Origin: Mesorhizobium sp. DCY119
GTDB taxonomy: Bacteria > Pseudomonadota > Alphaproteobacteria > Rhizobiales > Rhizobiaceae
DNA: 64,000 bases
Assembly: GCF_003590645.1 (NCBI RefSeq)
Contig: NZ_CP031834.1
Span: 1,178,001-1,242,000, forward strand
Reading direction: 5' to 3'
Shown piece after piece: positions 45,260 through 54,359 of the stretch. The notes below the pieces were generated by a model that was not told where the DNA came from, did not search any database, and saw only the letters and a list, made by a program, of their open reading frames with translations. The translations under genes and the position numbers were made by a program. The stretch's first letter is position 1, and every line of letters begins with the position of its first letter.

Positions 45260-46171
45260 TTATTTCCGCTTCGGCACAAACACCGAGAGTGCCTTGGGCC
45301 TGATGCGGAAATGCGCCGGCGTGGTCGTGCACAATTCGCCGTCGGTGTTGACCGGGCGCGGGCTGCTGGTGCGGATCGTCACTTCCGTCGTCTGGAAGGC
45401 GCGCACATCGTCCCAGCGCCCTTGCGTGCCACGCCTCAGGCTCGGCAGCAGCCTCAGCAGCCGCCACCAATGGTCGACTTCGAGGCTGTAGAAATCGAGC
45501 TTGCCGTCGTCGGCGGTCGCGGTTTCCTCCACCGTCATGCCGCCGCCATAGTGCTTTCCGTTGCCGACGGAAATCTGCAAGGTCCTGATCTTCTCGGTCG
45601 TGCCGTCATGGTCGAGATGGGCGCTGAACAGTCTCGACCGGGCGAGCAGCCGCGCCGCCACGATGCCATAGCCGAGCTTGCCCCAGCGCTTCTTGGCCTC
45701 TTCGCTTAGATCGGCGGCCAGTTCGGCGCTGAAGCCGATGCTGGCGACATTGAAGAACAGGTGGCCATTGACCTCGCCGAGATCGATCGGCGCGAGCAGG
45801 CCCTGCGCGATCACTTCGGCTGCCTTGACCGGATCGGGAGGAATGCCGACCGTGCGCGCGAAATCATTCGCGGTGCCCAGCGGCAGCACGCCCAGCGGCA
45901 GCTCGAGGTCGACCAGGGCGGGGGCTGCGGCGTTCAGCGTGCCGTCGCCGCCACCGACGATGACCAGGTCGCATCCCGGTGCCTGCTTGCGGATGAGTTC
46001 GTCTATCGGCTGGCCCTTGCCGGCGGTCATGTCGACGACCTCGATGCCGGACGCCTTGAACACGTCGAGCGCAGGCGCGATGGTTTCCCCGCCGCGCCTG
46101 GCCTTGGGATTGACGACAAGCAGGGCGCGCTTCGTCGCTTTGGTTTTTTTCGGCAAGGGGTTCGGCCTCAT
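45260..46171 (-). CDS. Diacylglycerol/lipid kinase (YegS/BmrU family)
   Basis: The 303-aa protein has VVNPKARRGG near the N-terminus, GGGDGTLN at 73-80 (nucleotide site), LPLGTANDFAR and the C-terminal beta-sandwich ending PVNTDGELC. It phosphorylates diacylglycerol, sphingosine or related lipids at the membrane surface; which lipid is not clear from sequence. The 3' end converges with the GST gene, 3 bp apart. Confidence 0.9.
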   Translation of the reverse strand: MRPNPLPKKTKATKRALLVVNPKARRGGETIAPALDVFKASGIEVVDMTAGKGQPIDELIRKQAPGCDLVIVGGGDGTLNAAAPALVDLELPLGVLPLGTANDFARTVGIPPDPVKAAEVIAQGLLAPIDLGEVNGHLFFNVASIGFSAELAADLSEEAKKRWGKLGYGIVAARLLARSRLFSAHLDHDGTTEKIRTLQISVGNGKHYGGGMTVEETATADDGKLDFYSLEVDHWWRLLRLLPSLRRGTQGRWDDVRAFQTTEVTIRTSSPRPVNTDGELCTTTPAHFRIRPKALSVFVPKRK

Positions 46172-46271
46172 CTGGTCGAGTGCGGTTCACGCCAGATAGG
46201 GCGGCGACAAGGCTAATTAAAGTCTCGACCCCGCGCGATGGCCGCTTTTCCTGTGCCGAGCCATCCGGCGA

Positions 46272-47195
46272 TCAGGCGGGTGCCCGCGCTCCCAGTCGTG
46301 CATTGAGCGCGAAAAGACCGGCGCCGATGATCAATGCCGCGCCCATTATGGTCGCAGCCTGCGGCACCTCGGCGAAGAAGACAAAACCCCACAGCGGTGC
46401 CCAGAGGATGCCGGTATATTCGAAGGTCGCAACGATGTTGGCCGGCGCCAGCCTGTAGGCCTGCGACAGCAGGATCATGCCGGCCGAAGCAATGAAGCCG
46501 CAGGATGCCATCAGCAGGAAATCACTGAGCGTCGGCCAGATCCAGGGGCGCACCAGAAACTTCAGGCTCGGATGGGTGACGTTTTCCATGCCGATGGTCT
46601 GGAGCGCGAAACCGAGAACGGCGGCGCCGATGAGATAGGCACCATTCTGGTAAAAGCTCATGACGGTCGAGGATTCCGTCGAGCCGAGTTTTCGCGCCAT
46701 GAGCTGCGAAAAGCCGTAGAGCCCGGCTGAAAGCAGCGAAAGCATCGCCGCCCATTCGAACACGCCCTGTCCCGGGCGGACCATCACCAGCACGCCGATC
46801 AGCCCGACGACGGCAGTAACCGCGCTCGGCCAGGAAATGTGTTCGCCGAGATAGGGGCGGGCCAGCATGATGATGAACAGCGGCGCCATGAAATAGAGCG
46901 CGACCGCGTCGGCCAGCGGCAGCGCCGCCAGTGCCAGATAATAGGCGGTGTAGGAGGTGAACAGGATCGCCGCGCGCAGGCCGAGCAGTCGGTAGTTCGG
47001 CGAGAACAGCGCCCTCAGCCCGACATCCTTGTGGACGATGATGAGCAGGATAGGCAGCGAGACGATGGAGCGGATCGCCATCACCTCCATCAAGGGATAG
47101 CGCCCGGAAACGGCCTTGATGACCGGGTCCTGCAGCGAAAACACCATGACGCCGAGGCAGAGTGAGATGATGCCGAGGAGGATACGGTTCTGCAT
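46272..47195 (-). CDS. DMT-superfamily permease (EamA domains)
   Basis: The 307-aa protein has about ten hydrophobic segments in two EamA repeats (AILFTSYTAYYLALAALPLADAVAL in part; LLSQAYRLAPANIVATFEYTGI in part), resembling RhaT/EamA drug-metabolite exporters or S-adenosylmethionine carriers. MQNRILLGI at 47195 starts the family. The divergent LysR gene may regulate it. Confidence 0.87.
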   Translation of the reverse strand: MQNRILLGIISLCLGVMVFSLQDPVIKAVSGRYPLMEVMAIRSIVSLPILLIIVHKDVGLRALFSPNYRLLGLRAAILFTSYTAYYLALAALPLADAVALYFMAPLFIIMLARPYLGEHISWPSAVTAVVGLIGVLVMVRPGQGVFEWAAMLSLLSAGLYGFSQLMARKLGSTESSTVMSFYQNGAYLIGAAVLGFALQTIGMENVTHPSLKFLVRPWIWPTLSDFLLMASCGFIASAGMILLSQAYRLAPANIVATFEYTGILWAPLWGFVFFAEVPQAATIMGAALIIGAGLFALNARLGARAPA

Positions 47196-47365
47196 GGCGT
47201 TCACGGCTTTCGATGCGACGTTAAAACCGTTCGGCATCCGGACAAAAAGAACCCGCGGCCCCTGTTTTGGGACTACGGGTGAGTGAGGACTTTTTGCCCG
47301 ACCGGGTCGATTGTTGCCGACTCGGCTCATGCATTTCGGTTTCGTCTGTGATTATCGCCGTCTGA

Positions 47366-47394
47366 TTGACATGTTTCAAACGAATTGGAATGAT
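47366..47394 (+). promoter_or_regulatory. Candidate promoter for the LysR gene
   Basis: TTGACA (47366-47371) and AATGAT (47389-47394, 4 of 6 matches to TATAAT) are 17 bp apart. The predicted start lies ~27 bases upstream of ATG 47428. Confidence 0.5.
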
Positions 47395-47427
47395 GCCAGC
47401 CATGAGAAACGCTTATGGCTGGAAGTC

Positions 47428-48315
47428 ATGACTATCCATCTCGACAGTGACCTTCTGCGCACCTTCGTCGCGGTGGCCGAAACCGGCAATTTCACCAAGG
47501 CCGCCGACACCGTCAGCCGCACGCAGTCGGCCGTGTCGATGCAGATCAAGAAGCTTGAAGCGATGATCGGCGAGGTGCTGTTCGAGCGCGGCTCGCGTGG
47601 CGTGGCGCTGACACGCAAGGGTCAGGACCTGATCGTCAATGCCCGCCGCATCGTCTCGCTGCTCGACGAGACCGCAGCCTCCATGCGGGCGGAAGCGCTC
47701 GACGGTCCGGTCCGCATCGGCATCCCCGAGGAATACAGCTATTCGATCCTGTCGCGGGCGCTGAGCGCATTCGCCAAGATGCATCCCAAGGTCGAGATCA
47801 CGGTCAAATATGCGCATTCCGCCTCGCAGATGGTGGCGCTCGAAGCGGGCGAACTCGACCTTGCCGTCGTGTTCGAATGGCAGGATTTTTCCGACGGCGA
47901 AGTGCTGATGCGCGACCCGACGGTGTGGGTGACGTCGAATCTGCATCTTCTGCATGAGGAGACGCCGCTGCCGGTCGCGCTCTACAGCCGCGCCGGCTGG
48001 TGCAAGGATTTCGCGCTCAGGTCGCTTGAGGATCGCGGTTTGCCCTACCGCGTCGCCTATACCAGCGACACGACCAGCGGGTTGAAGCTCGCCGTGGCCT
48101 CGGGGTTGGCGATTGCGCCGGTGTCGCGTTCCAACATTCCGCCCGATTGCCGTGAACTGACGGCTGCCGACGGTTTCGGCGATATCGATGCCTCGAACGT
48201 GGTGCTCCACCGCGCGCCCGGGGCGACCAGCGAGGCGATCAACGGTATGGCCGACGCCATTCGCGAGGCGTTTTTCTCGCAACTGACGATAACCGTGCCG
48301 CCGCCCGGCGCGTGA
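47428..48315 (+). CDS. LysR family transcriptional regulator
   Basis: The 295-aa regulator has the LysR helix-turn-helix (LLRTFVAVAETGNFTKAAD, VSRTQSAVSMQIKKLE) at residues ~7-45 and a substrate-binding domain with VRIGIPEEYSYSIL and AYTSDTTSGLKLAVASGLAI. It is divergent from the EamA permease gene, its most likely target. GGAAG precedes ATG 47428. Confidence 0.92.
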   Translation: MTIHLDSDLLRTFVAVAETGNFTKAADTVSRTQSAVSMQIKKLEAMIGEVLFERGSRGVALTRKGQDLIVNARRIVSLLDETAASMRAEALDGPVRIGIPEEYSYSILSRALSAFAKMHPKVEITVKYAHSASQMVALEAGELDLAVVFEWQDFSDGEVLMRDPTVWVTSNLHLLHEETPLPVALYSRAGWCKDFALRSLEDRGLPYRVAYTSDTTSGLKLAVASGLAIAPVSRSNIPPDCRELTAADGFGDIDASNVVLHRAPGATSEAINGMADAIREAFFSQLTITVPPPGA

Positions 48316-48328
48316 TATGCTGACATGG

Positions 48329-48352
48329 CTCCTGACAAGAAGCTGTCAGGAG
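48329..48352. repeat. Perfect 9-bp inverted repeat between LysR and GST genes
   Basis: CTCCTGACA and TGTCAGGAG are exact arms around six bases. There is no T-run, so it may be an operator for the GST gene or a weak terminator. A second stem (CCTCAT/ATGAGG, 48369-48388) overlaps the GST Shine-Dalgarno. Confidence 0.55.
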
Positions 48353-48396
48353 AGGGATGCTAGAAACCCCTCATTCAACGAGATGAGGAGGAAACG

Positions 48397-49014
48397 ATGC
48401 TGAAATTCTACCATGCGCCCTGGTCGCGCTCTTCAGGCGTTCATTGGCTTCTGGAGGAACTCGGCGTGCCCTACGAGACGGAGATCATCGATATCCGCGC
48501 TCCTGGCGGCGTGCCCGAAAGTTACCGCGCCATACAGCCCAACAAGAAGGTGCCGGCGATCGATCATGACGGCACGATCGTCACCGAGCGCGCGGCCATC
48601 TGCATGTATCTCAGCGATACCTTTCCGCAGGCCGGGCTCGCTCCCGCGATTGGTGACAAGGCGCGCGCGACGTGGCTGACCTGGCTGGTCTATTCGGATT
48701 CGGTTTTCGATCCGGCAATCGCCGCGAAGGCACAAGGGTGGACATATAACAGCAACAGTTTCTCCTTCGGGGCCTATGACGACATGGTCCGGCATCTGGA
48801 AAAGACGCTGTCAGCGCGGCCTTACATTGCGGGAGACAGGTTCACGGCTGCCGACACCCAGATCGGCAGCGGAATCTATTTCGTCACGAACATTCTCAAG
48901 GCTTTTCCCGACAAGCCGGTTTTCCGTGACTATCTGGCGAGGCTGCAGGAAAGGCCGGCCTATCAGCGCTACCTCGCGAAGGATGCTGCGGCTACGCCAC
49001 GCGGCGCATCTTGA
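48397..49014 (+). CDS. Glutathione S-transferase family protein
   Basis: The 205-aa protein starts MLKFYHAPWSRSSGVHWLLEEL with a likely catalytic Ser in the PWSRSSG turn. KVPAIDHDGTIVTERAAICMYLSD gives the glutathione site (cis-Pro, Glu), and the helical domain has IAGDRFTAADTQIGSGI. A strong GAGGAGG lies upstream of ATG 48397. It resembles bacterial beta/xi-like GSTs; substrate unknown. The LysR regulator is immediately upstream. Confidence 0.9.
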   Translation: MLKFYHAPWSRSSGVHWLLEELGVPYETEIIDIRAPGGVPESYRAIQPNKKVPAIDHDGTIVTERAAICMYLSDTFPQAGLAPAIGDKARATWLTWLVYSDSVFDPAIAAKAQGWTYNSNSFSFGAYDDMVRHLEKTLSARPYIAGDRFTAADTQIGSGIYFVTNILKAFPDKPVFRDYLARLQERPAYQRYLAKDAAATPRGAS

Positions 49015-49045
49015 AGCGCTCGGTTTAAGGGATGCGGACCGCGTC

Positions 49046-51670
49046 TCAGCGCATTTCGAGCAGGCGCTCGAGATAATTGCGTTCCAGCTCGGGGCTGAGC
49101 GCGTTGCCGAGCCGCTTGCGGATGGCATCGAGAATCTGGCGCGCGCGCTGCACGTCGATCTCGTCCGGCACCTTGACCGAATTGCCGAAATCCGGGCCGG
49201 TGGTGGCGCGCGGCCGGCCGAGCGGGTCGCGGTCGGCATTCTGCTGGCGCCCGCCTTCCTCGCTGCCGCCTTCGTCGCCCTGCATGGCCTGCTGCATCTG
49301 CTGCATCATGTCCTGCGCGCCCTTGCGCAGCGCTTCGAGCGCACGGCCCTGTTCGCCGACGGCGCGTTCGCCTTCGCCCTTGCCAAGCGCGCCTTCGGCC
49401 TCGCCCATCGCATCGCCAGCCTCGCCAAAACCTTCGCCCGGCTGGATGCCGAGGCCTTCGAGCCCCTTGGTCAGGCCCTGAAGGTCCTTCTGCAACTGGC
49501 CCTGGCCTTCCTGCAGCTGCTTCAGCGCATCGGCAAATTCTTCCGGCGTCATCGGACGGCCCTGATTGCCTTGACCCTGCCCCTGCTGGCCCTGACCTTG
49601 CTGGCCGGGTTCGCCCTGCTGGCCTTGCTGACCTTGTCCCTGTTGACCTTGCTGGCCCTGCTGCTCGCCGGATTGCTCGCCGCGCTGCATCTGGTCCATG
49701 CGGAAGGTCTCGTTCATCATCTCCTGCTGGCGCCGCATGATCTCGCCCAGCTTGTCCATCTGCTGGCGCATCTCGCTCTGGTCGCCTTGCTGGCCGGGCT
49801 GCTGCTGGCGGCCTGCCTGCAGGTTGTTCATCATGTTCTCAAGCTGGGATAGAAGCTCCTGCGCCTGATCGCGGTTGCCTGATTTGGCCAGATTCTCGAT
49901 CTGGTCCATCATGCGCTCCAAGTCGCTCTGGCGCAGTTCCTGCCCGTTCTGCGGCATCTGCTGCTGGGCCATGTTCGGGTCGCGCTTGGCCCGCTCGGCG
50001 AATTCGCGCAGGAAGTCGTTCATCGCCTGGCGCAGCTCTTTCATGAGCTTGTCGATCTCTTCGTCGCTGGCGCCGTTCTGAAGCGCCTGCTTCAAGGCCT
50101 CCTGCGCCTGGCGCAGGCGTTTTTCAGCCGACGAAAGCGCGCCGTCCTCGATGGCCAGCGCCATTTCCCAGAAATAGTCGGCGGCTGCGCGCAACTGGTC
50201 GTCGTTCTCGGCCAGCTTCAACTGCGTGCTGCCCACCATCAGGCCGAGGAAGTTGGCCATGTTCTGGATCGTGTCTTCGGGCCGCAGCGTGATGGCGTCG
50301 ATCAGTTCCAGCACATAGGGCTTCTTGTTGGTGTCGAGTGAGAAGATGCGGCGCTGTTCGACAACGGCCTTGGCGAGCGGGTTGGAGAAGGGCCGCTCCG
50401 GCAGCACCAGCGTCTTGGTTTCGCTGGTGGCTTCCTGCCCGGCGTCGTCCGTCGCCTTCAGCGTCAGCTTGACCGTGCTGCCGGCCCAGACATGGTCGGT
50501 CAGGTCGCGCGATACCTTGGCGGCAGCCGTGCCGCTGCCGCGGCGCGGCACCGTCAGCGGCATTTCGGGTGCCTTGTAGAGCGGATGCGCATCCTTGGCC
50601 TGTTCGTCGGCCAGCGCGAATTCGGCCTTGGCGGAGGCCGCGCCATAGTCGTCGACGATCTCGTAATTGAGTTCCAGCGCGCCATTAACCGCGCGCTTGG
50701 GCTCGCCGACGAAACGGATCACCGGCGGCTTGTCGGGGATGACGGCGAAGGTCCAGCTTTGCAGCTCCTTCTCGCCCGATTTCAGGCTGAGCACGCCGTC
50801 CTTGTCGAGCTTGCCGGCAAATTGACGCGCCACTGCCGGTGCGCCGGCGGCAATCGGCTTGGCTGGCGCGGGTGCTGCACCCGCCTTCGGCTCGATGTCG
50901 CGGGTGGTACCGCCGGAATCGGCGTAGGAAAGCGCCTCGTCGCCAGCACCGCCGGTCACGCGCAGCGAAACTTCACTGCCCTGCGGCACGGTGAAGGTCG
51001 GGTTCTGCCGGTTGGCGTCGGCGGTCAGGAACACCGGCGCCTTGCCGGTGTAGGCAGGCGGCGTCACCCAGGCATCGACGCGTGGCGGGATGGTCTCGGC
51101 TATCGCGCCGGCTTGAAAGGCATCGCCCAGGCGTCCGCCGAGCGGGCCGTAGGAGAAGGCAAAGGCAGTGACGAACAGCAGGGCGGCTGCCGCGCGCAGG
51201 CCCCATGGGTCGCGCTCCGGCACGCGGGTGCGCGGCAGGTCGCTGCCGACATCGCCAAGGCTTTCGGCCATGCGCTTCTGGTGCTCGCGCCACAGCGCCT
51301 GCGAAAACTCGCTGACCTTGCCGCTCGGCCGGTCGGTCTGCACCAGCACCGGCGTATGCGGCAGCTCATTCGCCGCTTCGATGCGACGGTCGATCTCGGC
51401 CGCGGAAGGGCGTCGAAAGAAGCGCAACGGGTAGAGCGCAGCCACGCCTGCAATGGCGAACAAAGCCAGCAGGCCGAAGCGCGGCACATCAGGCAGGAGA
51501 CGGAAGACGCCGAACCAGGAAAGGCTGAGGAACAGGCTGACGACGACAAGCAGCGGCAATGCCAGGGGCCAGCCGCGTTCCACCATCATTGCGGCCAGCG
51601 TGGTGAACCGGGCGCGGCCAAGGCGCCGGGCGAAACTCTGTGCGCTGTTCGTTGCCGGTGTTTCCGCCAT
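49046..51670 (-). CDS. TIGR02302 (DUF4175) family membrane protein with Gln/Gly-rich tract
   Basis: The 874-aa protein starts MAETPATNSAQ (ATG 51670, with GAAAGG upstream). It has three hydrophobic segments within the first ~210 residues, a large extracytoplasmic beta region, then helical segments and a low-complexity tract of Gln/Gly/Pro (GQQGQ-type units, about 690-730). The end is RPMTPEEFADALKQLQEGQGQ followed by helices. This is the TIGR02302 family found beside lysA in Rhizobiales; function unknown. It shares its strand with lysA, 133 bp downstream of it. Confidence 0.88.
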   Translation of the reverse strand: MAETPATNSAQSFARRLGRARFTTLAAMMVERGWPLALPLLVVVSLFLSLSWFGVFRLLPDVPRFGLLALFAIAGVAALYPLRFFRRPSAAEIDRRIEAANELPHTPVLVQTDRPSGKVSEFSQALWREHQKRMAESLGDVGSDLPRTRVPERDPWGLRAAAALLFVTAFAFSYGPLGGRLGDAFQAGAIAETIPPRVDAWVTPPAYTGKAPVFLTADANRQNPTFTVPQGSEVSLRVTGGAGDEALSYADSGGTTRDIEPKAGAAPAPAKPIAAGAPAVARQFAGKLDKDGVLSLKSGEKELQSWTFAVIPDKPPVIRFVGEPKRAVNGALELNYEIVDDYGAASAKAEFALADEQAKDAHPLYKAPEMPLTVPRRGSGTAAAKVSRDLTDHVWAGSTVKLTLKATDDAGQEATSETKTLVLPERPFSNPLAKAVVEQRRIFSLDTNKKPYVLELIDAITLRPEDTIQNMANFLGLMVGSTQLKLAENDDQLRAAADYFWEMALAIEDGALSSAEKRLRQAQEALKQALQNGASDEEIDKLMKELRQAMNDFLREFAERAKRDPNMAQQQMPQNGQELRQSDLERMMDQIENLAKSGNRDQAQELLSQLENMMNNLQAGRQQQPGQQGDQSEMRQQMDKLGEIMRRQQEMMNETFRMDQMQRGEQSGEQQGQQGQQGQGQQGQQGEPGQQGQGQQGQGQGNQGRPMTPEEFADALKQLQEGQGQLQKDLQGLTKGLEGLGIQPGEGFGEAGDAMGEAEGALGKGEGERAVGEQGRALEALRKGAQDMMQQMQQAMQGDEGGSEEGGRQQNADRDPLGRPRATTGPDFGNSVKVPDEIDVQRARQILDAIRKRLGNALSPELERNYLERLLEMR

Positions 51671-51803
51671 CAACCTTTCCAAACGAGACTCGCGCCGCAT
51701 GCGCGATCTCCATGAAAAGAATAGCAGCAAACACGGCAAAGACGAGGCATGGTACGAAATCGTGATCGGCGGGCTTTTCCGCGCCGATCACAGCGCGATC
51801 GCG

Positions 51804-53069
51804 TCAGAGCCAGTCGGGCACCGAATCGAGGCCGATCAGCTCGTCATAGCTCTGGCGCGGGCGGATGACGTGGAAAGCATCGCCATTGACCAGCACCTCA
51901 GGCACCAGAAGCCTGGTGTTGTAGGTGCCTGCCTGCACCGCGCCATAGGCGCCGGCCGTGCCGACGGCGATCAGGTCGCCGGCCTTCATGCGCGGCAGAT
52001 CGCGGTCAAGGCCGAGAAAATCGCCGGTTTCGCAGACCGGGCCGACGATATCGACGTTCATGCGCGGCGTGTCTGCGGGTGGCTGCACCACCGGGCGGAT
52101 GTCGTGGAAGGCATCGTAGAGCGTCGGGCGAATCAAATCGTTCATCGCCGCATCGACGATCAGGAAGTTCTTGGCGTCGCCTTCCTTCACGTAGATCACT
52201 TCCGACACCAGAATGCCGGCATTGCCGACGATCAGCCGTCCCGGCTCGAACATCACCTTCAGCCCGAGCTTTGTGACGTGCTTCTTGACGATCGCCGCAT
52301 AGGCGTCCGGCAGCGGCGGCGGTGAGTTGTCGGTCTTGTAGGGAATGCCGAGGCCGCCGCCGAGATCGACATGCTCGATGGCGTGGCCGTCGGCCTTCAG
52401 CATGCCGACCAGCTCGACCAGCAGCGCGAAGGCATCGTCGAAAGGCTGCAGCTCGGTGATCTGGCTGCCGATATGCATATCGATGCCGACGACCTTCAAG
52501 CCGGGTAGTTGGGCGGCGCGGGCATAGACCTCGCGCGCCCGCTGGCGCGGTATGCCGAACTTGTTTTCGGCCAGGCCGGTCGAGATCTTCTTGTGGGTCT
52601 TGGCGTCGACGTCCGGGTTGATGCGCAGCGAGACCGGCGCGACCTTGCCGGCAGCCACCGCGCGTGCAGAAAGCAGTTCAAGCTCCGGCTCGGATTCGAC
52701 GTTGAAGCAAAGGATGTCGGCTGCCAGCGCGAAATCCATTTCCCGCGCCGTCTTGCCGACGCCGGAGAACAGGATCTTCCTGCCGGGAATGCCCGCGGCC
52801 AGAGCGCGGCGCAGTTCGCCTTCCGAAACCACGTCGGCTCCTGCGCCAAGCTTCGCCAGCGTCGTCAGCACGGCCTGGTTGGAATTAGCCTTCAGCGCGT
52901 AGCAGACGAGGCTGTCGAGGCTGGCAAAGGCCTCGCTGAACACGCGATAGTGGCGACTCAGCGTCGCGGTGGAATAGCAATAGAACGGCGTTCCAACGGC
53001 TGCTGCGATAGCAGGCAGGGGCACGTCCTCGGCGTGGAGCACGCCGTCACGATAGTCGAAATGGTTCAC
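51804..53069 (-). CDS. lysA: Diaminopimelate decarboxylase (GTG start)
   Basis: The 421-aa PLP enzyme has K60 in YALKANSN, HIGSQI, the glycine loop HVDLGGGLGIPY and CETGDFLG with the catalytic Cys contributed across the dimer. It makes lysine from meso-diaminopimelate. The start is GTG 53069; ATGs upstream would add non-family sequence that belongs to the lipoprotein gene. The small lipoprotein gene ends 13 bp upstream. Confidence 0.95.
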   Translation of the reverse strand: MNHFDYRDGVLHAEDVPLPAIAAAVGTPFYCYSTATLSRHYRVFSEAFASLDSLVCYALKANSNQAVLTTLAKLGAGADVVSEGELRRALAAGIPGRKILFSGVGKTAREMDFALAADILCFNVESEPELELLSARAVAAGKVAPVSLRINPDVDAKTHKKISTGLAENKFGIPRQRAREVYARAAQLPGLKVVGIDMHIGSQITELQPFDDAFALLVELVGMLKADGHAIEHVDLGGGLGIPYKTDNSPPPLPDAYAAIVKKHVTKLGLKVMFEPGRLIVGNAGILVSEVIYVKEGDAKNFLIVDAAMNDLIRPTLYDAFHDIRPVVQPPADTPRMNVDIVGPVCETGDFLGLDRDLPRMKAGDLIAVGTAGAYGAVQAGTYNTRLLVPEVLVNGDAFHVIRPRQSYDELIGLDSVPDWL

Positions 53070-53082
53070 TGGTTTGGTCCGG

Positions 53083-53292
53083 TCAGAGCAGCTTGTCGAG
53101 GAGGAAGGGCTTGTCCGCCACCGGTTTCTGCGGCTCCGGCGGCAGCGGCTGCTCATTGGCCTTCTGCGCGTCCTTGCGGGCCTGCACGGCAGCTTCATAA
53201 GGCGTGTCGAGCCCCGACTTGCGCCCGCAGGCCGAAACTGCGCCGATCGCGGCCAGAAGCACGAGCGTGGTGAGAAGTCTGCTGCCGGTCAT
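53083..53292 (-). CDS. lptM: Small lipoprotein, LptM-like
   Basis: The 69-aa product has a signal peptide and lipobox VSAC, then GRKSGLDTP, which fits the CG.KG.L..P pattern of LptM (YifL), the lipoprotein that aids LptD maturation. The C-terminal half is charged and Pro-rich. Its position before lysA matches E. coli, where yifL lies beside dapF. Symbol is tentative. Confidence 0.75.
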   Translation of the reverse strand: MTGSRLLTTLVLLAAIGAVSACGRKSGLDTPYEAAVQARKDAQKANEQPLPPEPQKPVADKPFLLDKLL

Positions 53293-53409
53293 CCTGTCAT
53301 CCGTCCGTGAGAAATACGTTGCCTGCTTCTAGCGAAATTCTTTGGCCTTTGCACCCCGGCAAATCAAGCGGCTAAAAGTTCACCAGGGCTGAAACGGGAT
53401 ATTCTAGAC

Positions 53410-54222
53410 CTAGGCCACAGCCACGATTACGTGAGCCTGAATTTTGGCGGCAACCGCGCCGCTGCCATGCCTGTCCTGGATCGCGGATGCGGCGTGGTCG
53501 GTTGCAGCGTCCAGTTTTCTCGCGTCTCGGGCCTCGATTTCGCTGCGAAGGACAGTTCCCTGGCAATAGGCAACGGCCGGAATGCGTGGTGAGGGTGCAC
53601 GGCTTAGTTCGGCTCTCGTCTCGATCACCACGTTGGAGAAACCTGCGTCCTCCAGCTCGCTGCGGATGAGTGCCGTATCGTGGTAGCCATGCGGCGTGCG
53701 TGCCAGAAAGCGCGGCGGATCGTTCGGAAAAATCTCTGCCAGAGCATTGGTCACCTCATCGGCAAATACATTCTCCTCGATGCGATCCCATACGTTGAAC
53801 AGGAAATGTCCGCCGGGCTTCAGGACGCGCCTGGCCTCGCGGTAGGCAGATGCGCGGTCGGGAAAGAACATCGCGCCGAACTGACAACAAACGAGATCGA
53901 AGGCCGCGTTTTCAAACGGCAGTGCCAAGGCATCCGCCTGGCGCCATTCGATGCGGCTGTCGGGGCCTTGTCGCGAAGCGGCGTGGTCGAGCATCGGCTG
54001 ATTGAGGTCGGTAACGACATAGCTTGCCCCGGGCGACAGTTTTGGCGCCAATGCGCGGGTGACGACCCCGGTGCCCGCAGCGGTTTCCAGAACCGCGCTC
54101 GGCGACAAGGACGCTGCCCGCCGTGCAAGATCTGCGGCGAACGGCTCGAAAATCAACGGCACCATATAGCGGTCGTAGTTTTCCGGAATCGAGCCGGCGA
54201 ATACCTTGTCGGTTTCCAACAT
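53410..54222 (-). CDS. Class I SAM-dependent methyltransferase (UbiE-like)
   Basis: The 270-aa enzyme has motif I VLETAAGTGVVTRALA, VVTDLNQPMLDHA, motif post-I RQADALALPFENAAFDLVCCQFG (in part) and RVLKPGGHFLFNVWD, typical of UbiE/MenG-type methyltransferases. ATG 54222 gives MLETDKVFAG. It lies between argH and the lptM-lysA pair, which are usually close neighbours, so it may be an insertion (inference). Substrate unknown. Confidence 0.87.
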   Translation of the reverse strand: MLETDKVFAGSIPENYDRYMVPLIFEPFAADLARRAASLSPSAVLETAAGTGVVTRALAPKLSPGASYVVTDLNQPMLDHAASRQGPDSRIEWRQADALALPFENAAFDLVCCQFGAMFFPDRASAYREARRVLKPGGHFLFNVWDRIEENVFADEVTNALAEIFPNDPPRFLARTPHGYHDTALIRSELEDAGFSNVVIETRAELSRAPSPRIPAVAYCQGTVLRSEIEARDARKLDAATDHAASAIQDRHGSGAVAAKIQAHVIVAVA

Positions 54223-54359
54223 AGCTATCACCCGCCGTCCGTTTGATGGCTCGCGAGACCAGCATGAAATCCATCATACCAGTCGTGGCGGGTCGATAAT
54301 AGCGCCCCGGCGCATGACTGAAGCTCCCGAACGGGAGCCTCGAACCACGCGCTACGTCC

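Noticed and set aside
49550-49720. Tandem repeat array that might be a CRISPR
   Set aside because: It is an in-frame GQQGQ coding repeat within the TIGR02302 gene, without spacers.
50492-51715. 407-codon open frame antisense to the TIGR02302 gene
   Set aside because: Antisense artefact of high GC and biased third positions; no family features.
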